64,000 nucleotides of DNA from Acidobacteriaceae bacterium (GTDB taxonomy: Bacteria > Acidobacteriota > Terriglobia > Terriglobales > Acidobacteriaceae). The stretch spans positions 62,001-126,000 of the forward strand of contig JASHOC010000204.1 in the NCBI GenBank assembly GCA_030041305.1, read 5' to 3'. Positions 48,401-56,668 of this stretch are shown here, in pieces; position 1 is the first letter of the stretch, and each line of letters starts with the position of its first letter. The position numbers and the translations under genes were made by a program. Under the pieces are notes generated by a model that did no database searches, was not told the origin of the DNA, and saw only the letters and a list, made by a program, of their open reading frames with translations.

Positions 48401-48716
48401 GACAGTGCTGGAGCGGCGGGGAATGAAGGTGCTCTCGGCGGGCACCGGGCGCGAAGCCATCGCCACCATCGAATCCACGCCGGATCTGGCCATGGTGTTG
48501 ATGGATATCATGATGCCGGAAATGGATGGTTACCAGACAATGCAGGTAATTCGCCAAAACCCGGCGTTGCGGCGGCTGCCGATTATCGCGCTTACGGCCA
48601 AGGCGATGAAGGGAGATCGGGAGCGGTGTTTGGAGGCCGGAGCGTCGGAGTACCTGGCCAAGCCGGTGAATACGGAACAACTGCTTTCGGCGTTGCGGAT
48701 GTGGCTGCATCGATAG
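42405..48716 (+). CDS. 2103-aa soluble poly-HAMP hybrid histidine kinase with three receiver domains
   Basis: Cytoplasmic hybrid kinase without any membrane helix. Residues 1-185 hold three HAMP-like modules ([20 protein letters not shown] at the start). Residues 186-1197 are eleven 92-residue units, each a pair of HAMPs with [11 protein letters not shown] and [15 protein letters not shown]. Then a GAF-like domain (about 1200-1360), a coiled coil ([20 protein letters not shown]), HisKA with H1437 in [13 protein letters not shown], HATPase_c ([29 protein letters not shown]), and three receivers with acceptor aspartates D1765, D1887 and D2034. Family context: fungal group III (Nik1/Os-1) osmosensing kinases share the 90-residue HAMP-pair array; bacterial relatives occur in acidobacteria. 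AGGAG precedes ATG 42405. It probably signals with the REC-PAS kinase 112 bp downstream. Signal unknown. Confidence 0.95.
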   Translation: METTVQQPVIGQNGQDYLTPGNGSSGPQAGECLAVILEALETMKNGDFRVRLPVAWTGLPGKIADGFNAIVAANEQMASELKRVGQAVGKEGKTRERIRVEQRRGAWDEMEVSVNTLVEDLLRPTNEVTRAIAAVAQGNLTQTVRLDVDGRPLEGEFLRSANIVNTMIQQLGIFTAEVTRVSREVGTDGKLGGQAVVPGAAGTWKDLTDSVNSMASNLTGQVRNIAEVATAVASGDLSRKITVDVRGEILQLKEAINSMVDQLRSFASEVTRVAREVGTDGKLGGQAVVPGVAGTWKDLTDSVNAMAGNLTAQVRNIAEVTTAVARGDLSRKITVDVKGEILELKDTINTMVDQLNAFAGEVTRVAREVGTEGKLGGQASVPGVAGTWKDLTDSVNFMAGNLTGQVRNIAEVATAIANGDLSRKITVDVRGEILQLKETLNTMVDQLNRFAGEVTRVAREVGTEGRLGGQANVPGVAGTWKDLTDSVNSMAGNLTAQVRNIAEVTTAVARGDLSRKITVDVKGEILELKNTINTMVDQLNAFAGEVTRVAREVGTDGKLGGQAQVSGVAGTWKDLTDNVNFMASNLTGQVRNIAEVATAVARGDLSRKITVNVKGEILELKDTINTMVDQLNAFAGEVTRVAREVGTDGKLGGQARVPGVAGTWKDLTDNVNSMASNLTNQVRNIAEVSTAIASGDLSKKITVDVSGEILLLKETINTMVDQLNRFAGEVTRVAREVGTEGRLGGQANVPGVAGTWKDLTDSVNSMASNLTGQVRNIAEVTTAVARGDLSRKIAVDVKGEILELKNTINTMVDQLNAFAGEVTRVAREVGTDGKLGGQAVVPGVAGTWKDLTDSVNFMAGNLTAQVRNIAEVATAIANGDLSRKITVDVRGEILQLKETLNTMVEQLRSFAAEVTRVAREVGSEGRLGGQANVPGVAGTWKDLTDSVNGMAGNLTAQVRNIAEVTTAVARGDLSRKITVDVKGEILELKDTINTMVDQLNAFAGEVTRVAREVGTEGKLGGQANVPGVAGTWKDLTDNVNFMAANLTEQVRGIVKVVTAVANGALTQKLTVNAKGEVAALAETINNMTDTLATFADQVTTVAREVGVEGRLGGQANVPGAAGTWKDLTGNVNLLADNLTNQVRAIAEVATAVTKGDLTRSIQVEARGEVAELKDNINTMIDNLRLTTDRNTEQDWLKTNLARFTGMLQGQRDLGVVGRMLLSELSPLVNAHQGVIYQMGSGANAGGGPLVLLSTFADTPEGYVREVRIGEGLVGQCAAEKRRMLITELPKNTAPIRSGLFKAKPKNVIVLPVLFEDRVKAVIELASLSAFTASHLAFLEQLTASIGIVLNSIEATMQTEGLLKQSQQLAGELQTQQKELQQTNEQLAQKAQELAEQNYEVERKNQEIEQARRALEEKARELALTSKYKSEFLANMSHELRTPLNSILVLGQQLAENPDGTLSAKQVEFARTIHGAGTDLLNLISDILDLSKIESGTVSIEAEEVFFGAVLEAVARPFRHEAENRKLNFEVVADPNLGRSMVTDSKRLQQVLKNLLSNAFKFTEQGSVRLKLSSARGGWSKDHPLLGSASPVVAFEVADTGIGIAPDKQRIIFEAFQQADAGTSRKFGGTGLGLAISRELATLLGGEIRLKSAPGQGSTFTLYLPLNYMGSAAPIVAKSEKSGGAAVTPALLNKATAVEQETRIDDDRATIQKGDAALLIVEDDPHYGRVLCDLSRDNGFKVLVARTGAEALTLAREYSPTAISLDVFLPDMLGWTVLNHLKQDPTTRHIPVQMLTLDDDRHHGLSRGAFAFVTKPSTTEDLKAALTRIRDYAQPRRKRLLLVEDDPAEQVSTRELLGHEDINIDVADSGAAALRALEAGNYDCVVLDLRLPDMTGFEVLARLRDTPKLKDLPVVVFTGRELTPEEDTQLHTLARSVVVKDVESPERLLDETALFLHRVVADLPEEKQRMLDRLHRSDDALTGRKVLVVDDDVRNIFAVSTVLERRGMKVLSAGTGREAIATIESTPDLAMVLMDIMMPEMDGYQTMQVIRQNPALRRLPIIALTAKAMKGDRERCLEAGASEYLAKPVNTEQLLSALRMWLHR
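42960..45995 (+). repeat. eleven tandem 276-bp units coding the HAMP pairs
   Basis: The segment GTGGGCACGGACGGCAAG and its variants recur every 276 bp from about 42957 to 45709, eleven times. Units 1-9 are very similar at DNA level (whole blocks identical); units 10 and 11 are more diverged. The exact multiple of three preserves the frame, so unit number could change by recombination without breaking the gene. Assembly collapse is a risk here. Confidence 0.9.
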
Positions 48717-48726
48717 CTGCGGGGCT

Positions 48727-48785
48727 ATTAGTGGTCAGCGATCAGTGGTCAGTGGATAGTGGTCAGTAACCGATAACCGGTCATT
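48727..48785. repeat. AGTGGTCAG-type tandem repeat
   Basis: Degenerate GTGGTCAGTGATCA-like units between the two kinase genes, of the same general style as the other purine-rich tracts but with a GGTCAGT core. Confidence 0.75.
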
Positions 48786-48827
48786 GAACGCTGGGGGTCA
48801 AGGCAGAATCAACGGAGAATTCAACCC

Positions 48828-50447
48828 ATGACCGCGGACGAAAAAGTAAACATATTGATGGTGGACGACCAGCCGGCCAAGTTGTTGAGCTATGAGGTCA
48901 TCCTTGGCGACCTGGGCGAAAACCTGATCAAGGCGCACTCGGCCAGCGAGGCGCTGAATATCTTGTTGAAGACTGAAGTTGCCGTGGTTTTGATGGACGT
49001 ATCGATGCCGGACGTGGACGGCTTCGAGCTGGCGGACGTGATCCGTCAACATCCGCGCTTCCAGAGGACCGCGATTATCTTCATTTCGGGTGTTCACCTC
49101 ACCGATTCCGACCGCATCCAGGGGTATCGCAGCGGCGCGGTCGATTACATTTCGGTTCCCGTGGTGCCGGAGGTTTTGCGGGCCAAGATCGGCATCTTCG
49201 TGGATCTGCACCGGAAGACCCGGCAGCTTGAAACGCTGAACCGCGAGCTGGAGCAGCGCGTGGCCGAGCGCACCGATGAGCTGAGAAAGAGCGAGGCGCA
49301 GTTCCGCATGAGAGCCGAGCTGCTCGACCTGGCTTCAGAGGCGATCATGGTGCGCGATATGGACGACGGCATCCAGCTCTGGAACTCGGGGGCCGAGAAT
49401 CTGTATGGATGGCGCCGGGATGAAGTGATGGGGCGCAACCTGCACAACCTGTTGCGCACAGTCTTTCCCATTCCCAGAGAAGAAATTCACAAGGCCCTCG
49501 AAGAGCAGGGGGCATGGCAGGGGAACGTGATTCAGAAGACGAAAGACGGTTCGGAGATTGTTGTGGCCTGCCAGAAGACACTGAACCGGGAGCGCAACGC
49601 GGTGCTTGAGGTGGGGCGGGACATCACCGCGCAGTTGCGCGCCGAGGAAGCTTTGCGGGAAACCGAGAAATTCGCCGCCATGGGCCGCGTGGCGGGGATC
49701 ATTGCGCACGAAATCAACAACCCTCTCGCCGCAATTACCAACATTTTCTACTTGTTGCGCAACCATCCTTCGCTGGACGACGACGCCCGGCGCTGCGCCG
49801 ACCTGGCGGAGGAGGAATTGCAGCGCGTGAGCCATATTACCCGTCAGACGCTCAGCTTCTATCGTGAATCGAAGCAGCCAATCGCGGTGCAGGTTCACGA
49901 ACTGCTCGAAGACGTGCTCGGCTTGCAGGATCGCGCGCTGAAAGCTAATGGCATTCTGGTGCGCAAGAGATATTTAAACGCGTGCATGGTGCGGGGATTC
50001 CCGGTGGAACTGCGACAGGTTTTCCTCAATCTGATTAGCAACGCGATTCAGGCCATGACTGAGGGTGGGGTGCTGGGAGTGTATGTGCGTGAGGCTACCG
50101 ACTGGACGACACAACGGCGAGGGGTCCTGGTTTCCATCGTGGATACCGGCAAAGGAATCCGGCCGGAAGACGCGCGGCAGCTTTTTCAACCGTTTTTCAG
50201 CACCAAGGCGACGAAGGGAACGGGGTTGGGGCTGTGGATCAGCAAGGGGATTGTGCAGAAGTACGAAGGCCGCATTAGCTGCCGCAGCTATCGCCACGAG
50301 GGCCGATGCGCCACCTGTTTTCGCGTCTTCCTTCCCAACGGCGGAATCGCAGGGACGACCGCAGGTTCGGGCAGCGAGGCAGGAAAGCTGGAAGTCAAAC
50401 TCGGGACAAACAGCTACGAACAATGGCTCATGCCTACGGCGAATTAG
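48828..50447 (+). CDS. REC-PAS histidine kinase
   Basis: Soluble kinase of 539 residues. An N-terminal receiver (ILMVDDQPAKLLSYEVIL, phospho-Asp in VVLMDVSMPDVDG) is followed by a coiled coil ETLNRELEQRVAERTDELRK, a PAS domain (IMVRDMDDGIQLWNSGAENL, then VLEVGRDITAQLRAEE), and a HisKA with the acceptor histidine in GRVAGIIAHEINNPLAAI. The HATPase has VFLNLISNAIQAM, VDTGKGIRPEDAR and GTGLGLWISKGI. An N-terminal receiver in front of a kinase fits a phosphorelay, and placement after the poly-HAMP kinase suggests it receives phosphate from it. GGAG precedes the ATG. Output unknown. Confidence 0.93.
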   Translation: MTADEKVNILMVDDQPAKLLSYEVILGDLGENLIKAHSASEALNILLKTEVAVVLMDVSMPDVDGFELADVIRQHPRFQRTAIIFISGVHLTDSDRIQGYRSGAVDYISVPVVPEVLRAKIGIFVDLHRKTRQLETLNRELEQRVAERTDELRKSEAQFRMRAELLDLASEAIMVRDMDDGIQLWNSGAENLYGWRRDEVMGRNLHNLLRTVFPIPREEIHKALEEQGAWQGNVIQKTKDGSEIVVACQKTLNRERNAVLEVGRDITAQLRAEEALRETEKFAAMGRVAGIIAHEINNPLAAITNIFYLLRNHPSLDDDARRCADLAEEELQRVSHITRQTLSFYRESKQPIAVQVHELLEDVLGLQDRALKANGILVRKRYLNACMVRGFPVELRQVFLNLISNAIQAMTEGGVLGVYVREATDWTTQRRGVLVSIVDTGKGIRPEDARQLFQPFFSTKATKGTGLGLWISKGIVQKYEGRISCRSYRHEGRCATCFRVFLPNGGIAGTTAGSGSEAGKLEVKLGTNSYEQWLMPTAN

Positions 50448-50579
50448 CGCTTCACCTGCTGAACTTCGAAACGAAAATCGGCAAATGTCGGAAAGGTCAT
50501 TCGCCTGGCGTCTGCGGGGTCGAGGGGAATGCGCGGCTTTGCGTGTTTTGAATGCGTGATTGCTGGACCCTGAAAGACG

Positions 50580-50637
50580 GGAACAAGGGAACAAGTGAAC
50601 GAGGTAATGAGGGTACGAGGGCACAAGGAGGGACGGT
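50580..50637. repeat. purine-rich tract (GGGAACAA, GAGGGTAC)
   Basis: Degenerate 8-mers upstream of the Nudix gene. They are translated only if an improbable upstream start is used. Confidence 0.75.
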
Positions 50638-50668
50638 CCGGCTCCTAGAATGGGGACGGAGATTCGAT

Positions 50669-51139
50669 TTGCCCAAGCACAGCGCAGGATTGCTGATCTA
50701 TCGTCATGGGGAACGCGGGCTGGAAGTTTTTCTGGTGCATCCGGGCGGTCCATTGTGGGCGAAGAAGGACCGCGGCGCGTGGTCCATCCCCAAGGGAGAA
50801 TACGGCGAGGACGAGGAACCGCTGGAGGCGGCGCAGCGCGAATTCAAGGAAGAAACCGGATTCGATCTCGACAGCGGCGAGTTCCTTTCCTTGGGCGTCC
50901 TGCGGCAAGCGGGCGGCAAGATGGTCTCGGTATGGGCGCACGAGGGCGATTACGACCCGCAGAGCCTGATCAGCAATCGTTGCACAATCGAATGGCCGCC
51001 GCGCTCCGGCCGCATGCTCGAGATTCCTGAAGTGGACCGCGGCGGCTGGTTCACGCTTGAGGAAGCGCAGGATCGAATCCTGAACAGCCAGCAGCCCGTT
51101 CTCAGCAGTCTGGTGCAGACGCTGGAACGAGGACGCTGA
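50669..51139 (+). CDS. Nudix hydrolase
   Basis: Hydrolyses a nucleoside diphosphate linked to another moiety; cytoplasmic, about 156 residues. The Nudix box is complete: GEYGEDEEPLEAAQREFKEE followed by TGF, with the REFKEE metal-binding glutamates. Other blocks are AGLLIYRHGERGLEVFLVHP and WSIPKGEY, as in the group of small Nudix proteins close to diadenosine polyphosphate hydrolases. The TTG at 50669 is chosen because GGAG lies eight bases upstream; the frame is open further up to 50552 through a repeat tract that would add a low-complexity leader. Its stop overlaps the next ATG by one base (TGATG), implying coupling. Confidence 0.9.
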   Translation: MPKHSAGLLIYRHGERGLEVFLVHPGGPLWAKKDRGAWSIPKGEYGEDEEPLEAAQREFKEETGFDLDSGEFLSLGVLRQAGGKMVSVWAHEGDYDPQSLISNRCTIEWPPRSGRMLEIPEVDRGGWFTLEEAQDRILNSQQPVLSSLVQTLERGR

Positions 51140-51888
51140 TGGCGCAGCTTTTAGCGCTGAACGGCGTGGGGCCGGAGAACGCACATTTCTCCACTAACTT
51201 TCGCCTTCTCGGGTCCACGCACCTAGCCATTCTGGGCGCGGTGCTCCTATTTGCCGCGGTTTTCGCTTTCGTGCAGCGCCTGCTGGGGCCCGGATTCCGA
51301 TGGCTGCGCATCGGTCTGGGATCGATTCTTCTTGTGGAGACGGGACTCTGGTACGGGTACTTGGCCCGGCTTCGGCAACTGACTTTTCCGGACCATCTTC
51401 CGCTGGAGCTTTGCGACGCGACACTGTACTTGACCATTGCTGCATTGCTGACCCTCAGCCCGGCGGTCTTCGACCTGGCGTATTACGGGGCGCTGGCGGG
51501 GACTTCGATGGCGTTGCTCACGCCGGACCTGTGGGAGCGCTTTCCATCGCTCTCCACGGTTCAGTTTTTCTTTGCGCACGGGCTGGTGGTGGCCGGAGTT
51601 CTTTATCTGGCGTGGTCGGGCCTGGCGCGGCCCCGTCGCGGCTCAGTGGCGCGAGCCATGCTGGCGTTGAATCTGTTTGCGGCTTTTGACGGCGCCTTCG
51701 ACTGGATTTTCAAGACCAATTACATGTATCTGGCGGCCAAGCCCCAAAACGCTTCGCTGCTCAATCTGCTCGGGCCGTGGCCGTTGTATATTCTCACCGC
51801 GGAAGGCGTGGCGCTGGTTCTGTTTCTGCTGCTTTATCTTCCGTTTCGGTCACGGGCGCCGCAACCTGTTGATCGGGGTGGAAACTAA
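51139..51888 (+). CDS. YwaF/TIGR02206-type integral membrane protein
   Basis: 249 residues with about seven hydrophobic helices: AILGAVLLFAAVFAFVQRLL, ILLVETGLWYGYLARL, LYLTIAALLTLSP and others, ending LVLFLLLYLPF. Conserved family residues include LPLELCDATLY between helices and DWIFKTNYMYLAAKP plus LLGPWPLYIL near the end. These match the TIGR02206 family (Bacillus YwaF), whose function is not established. Translationally coupled to the Nudix gene. Converges with the HAD gene 13 bp downstream. Confidence 0.9.
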   Translation: MAQLLALNGVGPENAHFSTNFRLLGSTHLAILGAVLLFAAVFAFVQRLLGPGFRWLRIGLGSILLVETGLWYGYLARLRQLTFPDHLPLELCDATLYLTIAALLTLSPAVFDLAYYGALAGTSMALLTPDLWERFPSLSTVQFFFAHGLVVAGVLYLAWSGLARPRRGSVARAMLALNLFAAFDGAFDWIFKTNYMYLAAKPQNASLLNLLGPWPLYILTAEGVALVLFLLLYLPFRSRAPQPVDRGGN

Positions 51889-51901
51889 CACCCTCGAGGC
51901 G

Positions 51902-52606
51902 CTATGCCAGCACGACGCGTTGACGCGCGGCGGATTCTTTTGGCTCCGGGTGCGGAATCATGAGGTCGAGAAGCGCGGCAGGCGTGGCGGCAACGGCGTC
52001 GGCCTGCGCCCACTCTTGCGGAGCGCCGTAGCCCCATGCGGCAGCCATGGATCGAACGCCATTGGCGCGCGCGGCTTCGAAATCGTAGACCCGGTCACCG
52101 ACCATCCAAACCGCGTCGAGGGGCGAGTCGCAGCCCAGGGAACACTCGCGGAGGACGTGCGCCAACAGATCGACTTTGCTATGGCTCACGTATTCCGGCC
52201 GGTCGCCGTAGACGCCGGTGAAGAGCGGGGCCAGTTCGAAAGTCTCGAGAATGCGCACGGCGAAAGGCTCGTGTTTCGAAGTGCAGACATAGAGCGGAAA
52301 GCCGCTCTGGCGGAGCGCGACGAGCATGTCGCGCACGCCCGGGAAGACAGAGTTGTTCGACCAGCCTTCGCGGCCGTAGCAGGCGCGATAATCGCGGGCG
52401 AGAACGGCGCGTTCTTCCGCAGTTCCGTGGGGGAGAAGCTCGACGACCCACTCCTCGACGGGAGGGCCGATGAAGTGGTCGAGGAGTCCGGAGTTGCCCA
52501 TCCCGCGCTCGTCGAGCACTTTGCGCAGGCAGCCGAGGATGCCGGGTTTGGAGTCGGTGAGGGTTCCGTCAAGATCGAAGATGAGGGCCGGTAAGAAACG
52601 GGACAT
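51902..52606 (-). CDS. HAD-superfamily phosphatase, phosphoglycolate phosphatase-like
   Basis: 234 residues. Motif I with the nucleophile is LIFDLDGTLTDSKPGI, motif II is YVCTSKHE, and the motif IV aspartates lie in AVWMVGDRVYDFEAARANGV; the cap is helical (subclass IA). Resembles Gph/PpaX-type phosphatases acting on 2-phosphoglycolate, pyrophosphate or nucleotides; substrate cannot be told. The ATG at 52606 is the first in frame. A hairpin repeat and a non-coding gap of about 160 bp separate it from the upstream phosphotransacylase on the same strand. Confidence 0.9.
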   Translation of the reverse strand: MSRFLPALIFDLDGTLTDSKPGILGCLRKVLDERGMGNSGLLDHFIGPPVEEWVVELLPHGTAEERAVLARDYRACYGREGWSNNSVFPGVRDMLVALRQSGFPLYVCTSKHEPFAVRILETFELAPLFTGVYGDRPEYVSHSKVDLLAHVLRECSLGCDSPLDAVWMVGDRVYDFEAARANGVRSMAAAWGYGAPQEWAQADAVAATPAALLDLMIPHPEPKESAARQRVVLA

Positions 52607-52670
52607 ACTTTAAGTTTCGCAGAGCGGGGGGCGAGGTCTCTAGCCGCGTGATATTCGCCCGTCGGGATTG

Positions 52671-52710
52671 TGGTCTCCCATGTCTCAAAAATCGAGACAT
52701 GGGACACCCA
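52671..52710. repeat. hairpin repeat family, copy 3
   Basis: TCTCCCATGTCTC, loop AAAAATC, then GAGACATGGGACACCC: a perfect 10-bp stem. Outer CCCA/TGGG bases and the CACCC tail match copies at 21235 and 35327, while the inner stem sequence is different but still paired. Confidence 0.7.
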
Positions 52711-52767
52711 GGATTGATAGATATTTAGGCGCCATGAGCGTTCAAATCGACGGCGCCGAGCAAAGGC

Positions 52768-53754
52768 CTACACTTTGACCGCCGGATTGGTGGCGTAGTG
52801 GAGGAGCACGGCGACGGCGCAACTGGTGAGGCGAGTTTCGGCCGAGTCGGCGCGGCTGGTGAGGATGGCGGGAACGCGCGCGCCGAGCACGATGCCGGCG
52901 AGCTGGGCGCCGCCCAGGTACTCGAGCTGCTTGGCGAGCATGTTGCCGCTTTCGAGGTCGGGAACCACTAATATATCGGCCTGGCCCGTGACCGGCGAAA
53001 CCAGCTTCTTGATGCTGGCGGCCTTCTGGCTGACGGCGGTGTCGAAGGCCAGCGGGCCGTCGAGAATGCCGCCCGTGATCTGACCGCGATCGGCCATTTT
53101 GCAGAGCGCGGCGGCATCGAGGGTGGACTTGATCTTGGTGTTGACGGTTTCGACCGCCGAAAGCAGCGCCACTTTGGGCTCGGGAATGCCGAGCGCGTGC
53201 GCCAGGTCAATGGCGTTCTGCACGATGTGGACCTTGTCTTCGAGTTCGGGCGTGATGTTGATGGCGGCGTCAGTGACCAGCAGGGTGCGGGCGTAGGCGG
53301 GCGTGTCCATGACGAAGACGTGGGAGATGCGTCGCGCGGTGCGCAGGCCGGTGTCGCGCTGCATGGCGGCCTTCATCAGCTCGTCAGTGTGCAGGCTGCC
53401 CTTCATGATGGCCTGGGCGTTGCCGGCGCGGCAGACGGCGACGCCGATCTCGGCGGCCTTCTCTTCGCTTTCAGCCTCGAGAGTCGGGAAGGGGGAGATA
53501 TCGACGCCGATGGCAGCGGCCAACGTCTTCATGGAGGCGCCGGGGCCGATGAGCGTGGGCTCGATGAGGCCGGCCGCAGCGGCTTCCACCGCGCCGCGCA
53601 GAGCGACATCGGTCAGCGGCCACACTACCACAGTTGTGATGGGCGGCAGCCCCTTGCAGCGCTCGATGAACTCATGAAAGACGTGGTAGTCTGCCGGGTG
53701 ATTCACTAGCGGGTCAACGGAAACCGCTTCGGCAAGCGGCGCTAAATCGCTCAT
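52768..53754 (-). CDS. phosphate acetyl/butyryltransferase
   Basis: Exchanges CoA of an acyl-CoA for phosphate, giving an acyl-phosphate; cytoplasmic. The 328 residues match the PTA_PTB family: TVVVWPLTDVALRGAVEAAA, AIMKGSLHTDELMKAAM, RRISHVFVMDTPAYARTLLV and VSPVTGQADILVVPDLESGN. The short, single-domain form fits phosphate butyryltransferase or the C-terminal half of MaoC-Pta fusions rather than classical Pta. The ATG at 53754 has GAGGAG about ten bases upstream. Could provide substrate for the butyrate kinase at 1844-2962, but the two are far apart. Confidence 0.9.
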   Translation of the reverse strand: MSDLAPLAEAVSVDPLVNHPADYHVFHEFIERCKGLPPITTVVVWPLTDVALRGAVEAAAAGLIEPTLIGPGASMKTLAAAIGVDISPFPTLEAESEEKAAEIGVAVCRAGNAQAIMKGSLHTDELMKAAMQRDTGLRTARRISHVFVMDTPAYARTLLVTDAAINITPELEDKVHIVQNAIDLAHALGIPEPKVALLSAVETVNTKIKSTLDAAALCKMADRGQITGGILDGPLAFDTAVSQKAASIKKLVSPVTGQADILVVPDLESGNMLAKQLEYLGGAQLAGIVLGARVPAILTSRADSAETRLTSCAVAVLLHYATNPAVKV

Positions 53755-53937
53755 AAAGAAAGAACTCCTCTGGGCCCACGGCGAAGCGCCGGCGAGGCTC
53801 ACATCATCATTTTTACGCGAGCGAGCGAAAGCGCGTGTGCTTTTGGTCACAGCGCAGAAGGGTTCCTGGCGTGCGGAACGGACGGCCGAACCGCCGAGGC
53901 GGAAGACGGATTTGGCGAATCCGCGTGCGGTTGCGAT

Positions 53938-56418
53938 CTATTCCACGCGCAGGGCGTGGACGGGATCGACCGCGGCGGCGCGGCGCGAGGGCAGAAAACA
54001 GGCCAGCCAGGCAATACCCAGCACCGACAAAGCGGCGAGGATGTAGGTTGCAGGATCCATGGGGCTGACGTTGAACAGTAGCGAAGAGAGCAGGCGCATG
54101 ACTGCAAAGGCCGCGCCCAAGCCAAAGACAACGCCGACGACCGTGAGCCAGAGGCCCTGGCGCACAAAGAGCGCGATCAACTCCTGGCGCTCGGCGCCCA
54201 GAGCCATGCGAATGCCGATTTCGCGCGTACGCTGCGAGACGGCATATGAAATGACGCCGTAGATGCCGAGGATGCCGAGAAGGAGAGCCATGCTTCCGGC
54301 GACGCAGAGCATGATGAGGGTGAACGAAGTCTGGGCCATCGACTTGGTGTAGAGCGCCCCGAGCGTGGTGGGATTGGCGAGCGGCAGGTCGGAGTCAATG
54401 GACCAAACCGCGCGCTGCACTTCTTCGAGGAGCGCCGCGGAGCCCGCGCGCGGAGTGCGGAGAACGTAAGTCACATAGCGGCGCGGGTAATCCGTTTGGC
54501 CCTCGAAGTGATCCACGAGCAGCGGCCAATAGACCGACGTGGGCGCTGCTTTGCGTACGCCATCGTCGTGGATGTCCGCGACCACGCCGATGATCTGCCG
54601 CCAGGGATCGGCCGGGGTGACGCGAACCTCTTTGCCCAAGGCGTTCTCGGCGCTGCCCCAGTAATCTTTTGCGAAGTTGTCGGAGACGATGGCGACGGGG
54701 AGCTTATTAAAGGTGTTGGTCCAGGTCAGGTCGCGGCCGGCGACCATTGGTGCGCCGAGGGTGGAGAAAAATCCTGGAGAAATGAATTTGAAGCGCCGAA
54801 TGGGTGGGATTTGCCCATCTTTGTAAACGCGATCACGGGCAAAGACCAGGTCATTCGAACTCCAGCCGTCCATCGGGACCGAGGTGCCGATGCCAACCGA
54901 GGAAACTCCGGGGATGGCGTGCAGCCTTTCCGCGATTTCCTGCTCCATCCGCGCCACCTGTTCGGATTTGCCGTCGGGGATGCGCGCCTCGGGAATGTAA
55001 AGTTTGAAGGTTTCGAGGGTGGACGGGGAAGTGAATCCGGGATCGACGTGGGTCAAGGCAAAAAAGGTGCGGATCATGAGACCGGAGCAGATGAGCAGCA
55101 CCAAGGCGAGCGCCACCTGCACCACCACCAGGGTTTTGCGGGCGCGATGGCGCTCGCGGCTTTGGCTCAGCGCCCGGCCGCCTTCGCGCAGCCCAGCGAA
55201 CAACAGCTGGCCGCCGTATTTGATCGCGGGAATGGAACCGATGATGAGCCCCACGAAAAGGGCGACGGCCAGCGTGAAGAGCAGGACCGGCAGGTCGATG
55301 GCGATTTCATGGAGGCGCGGCAGGCCAGTGGGCGCAATGGCCACGAGCACCCGCAGCGCGGCAAAGGCGAGGCCAAGGCCGAGCAGGCTGCCGGTGAGCG
55401 CGAGCACGACGCTCTCGAAAAGCAATCCGCGCGTGATGCGCCCGCGGCCGGCGCCCAGCGCGGTGCGAATCGCCAGTTCCTGACGGCGGCCTTCGACGCG
55501 CACCAGCAGCAGGTTGGCCACATTGGCGCAGGCCACGAGAAGCACGATGCCGATCGAAGCCATGAGCACCCAAAGCACATCGCCGATGTTGCCCACGACG
55601 TCCTGCTTCAGCGGGTGCAGGCTCACGCCCATGTGCAGTTCAGCGAACTCGCTTACGCTGAAGCCGTTGGGCGCCGGAAAACTGCGCAGAACTTGGGGCA
55701 TCAGCCGCTCCAGGTCAGCGTGGGCCTGCGCCTGGGTCACGCCAGGCTTCAACCGCGCCACCGCTTCATAGCTGAAATTGCCCAGCTTGATCTTGCCGCG
55801 ATCCCATTGCATGGGCACAACCATGGCGGGGTCCGGCCAATCGAGAAAATGGAAGTCGCGCGGCAGCACGCCGATGATCTGGCGCGATTTGCCATCGGCG
55901 TCGATGGTTTGGCCGATCACCGAGCGGCTGCCGCTGAAATGGCTTTGCCAATAGGCGTAGGAAAGAAGCACGGTTTGCGGAGCGTTGGGTGAGTCATCGC
56001 GGCGCGTGAACAGGCGGCCCAACAATGGCTTCACGCCGAGGATGGGAAGCGTGCCGTCGGTCACATCGAGGACGGTCACATGCGCGGGCTGGCCGGCGCC
56101 GGTCACGTTGAAGGAGTCGCCGTTATAGACGCCGATATCTTCGAGGGTGGTGTTCTGATCGCGATCGATGAAGTAAATGGACTGGGAAATATTCAAATTA
56201 TCGTTGAAGCCGATTTGCGGAGCGTTTTCCCACACGCCGATGAGCTGCTCGGGTTGGGGACACTCGAGCGGCTTCAGGAGCACACCCTCCACCACGGCGA
56301 AGACCGCAGTGTTGGCGCCGATCCCCACCGCGAGGGTCAGCAGCGTAACGGCGGTAAACAGAGGCGCCTTGGCCAGTCTGCGGATGACCTGTTTGAGCTG
56401 ATCGAAAATCACCGTCAT
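53938..56418 (-). CDS. ADOP-family ABC permease (acidobacterial duplicated orphan permease)
   Basis: 826-residue inner-membrane protein with two MacB/FtsX modules in one chain. Module one: helix LFTAVTLLTLAVGIGANTAV, a MacB-PCD extracytoplasmic domain (VTVLDVTDGTLPILGVKPLL, GRLFTRRDD), then helices around IGIVLLVACANVANLLLVRV. Module two: ARKTLVVVQVALALVLLICS, a second periplasmic domain, and three helices ending with RTREIGIRMALGAERQELIA and SRRAAAVDPVHALRVE. This duplicated layout without an adjacent ATPase defines the family, which is abundant in Acidobacteriota and a good taxonomic marker. The ATG at 56418 (MTVIFDQLKQ) is the usual start. Transport role unproven. Confidence 0.95.
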   Translation of the reverse strand: MTVIFDQLKQVIRRLAKAPLFTAVTLLTLAVGIGANTAVFAVVEGVLLKPLECPQPEQLIGVWENAPQIGFNDNLNISQSIYFIDRDQNTTLEDIGVYNGDSFNVTGAGQPAHVTVLDVTDGTLPILGVKPLLGRLFTRRDDSPNAPQTVLLSYAYWQSHFSGSRSVIGQTIDADGKSRQIIGVLPRDFHFLDWPDPAMVVPMQWDRGKIKLGNFSYEAVARLKPGVTQAQAHADLERLMPQVLRSFPAPNGFSVSEFAELHMGVSLHPLKQDVVGNIGDVLWVLMASIGIVLLVACANVANLLLVRVEGRRQELAIRTALGAGRGRITRGLLFESVVLALTGSLLGLGLAFAALRVLVAIAPTGLPRLHEIAIDLPVLLFTLAVALFVGLIIGSIPAIKYGGQLLFAGLREGGRALSQSRERHRARKTLVVVQVALALVLLICSGLMIRTFFALTHVDPGFTSPSTLETFKLYIPEARIPDGKSEQVARMEQEIAERLHAIPGVSSVGIGTSVPMDGWSSNDLVFARDRVYKDGQIPPIRRFKFISPGFFSTLGAPMVAGRDLTWTNTFNKLPVAIVSDNFAKDYWGSAENALGKEVRVTPADPWRQIIGVVADIHDDGVRKAAPTSVYWPLLVDHFEGQTDYPRRYVTYVLRTPRAGSAALLEEVQRAVWSIDSDLPLANPTTLGALYTKSMAQTSFTLIMLCVAGSMALLLGILGIYGVISYAVSQRTREIGIRMALGAERQELIALFVRQGLWLTVVGVVFGLGAAFAVMRLLSSLLFNVSPMDPATYILAALSVLGIAWLACFLPSRRAAAVDPVHALRVE

Positions 56419-56668
56419 GGGCGAGGGCCTCTCAATTTTCGTTGTGATGGGCGAGAGACGTCGACGCGCCTGGGAAGCCGGCCCGCTTGCTTCGATTCTA
56501 CGCGGCGGCTCACCTAAAAGTTCCCGCTTTGGCCGCCAACGTGAGGCGCATGGCTTTCCCGCGTGCCGCGCAAGCTGGTATGCTCGGCGCGGGAAGCCGC
56601 AATTTCTCCTCGGCGCAAAGGCGCTGCGCCGTCGCAAACGGAGCGCCAAATTCACCAGGAGCGGCAGG

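Noticed and set aside
47475-48710. 411-codon minus-strand open frame
   Set aside because: Antisense to the receiver domains of the poly-HAMP kinase; His/Arg/Gln-rich shadow.
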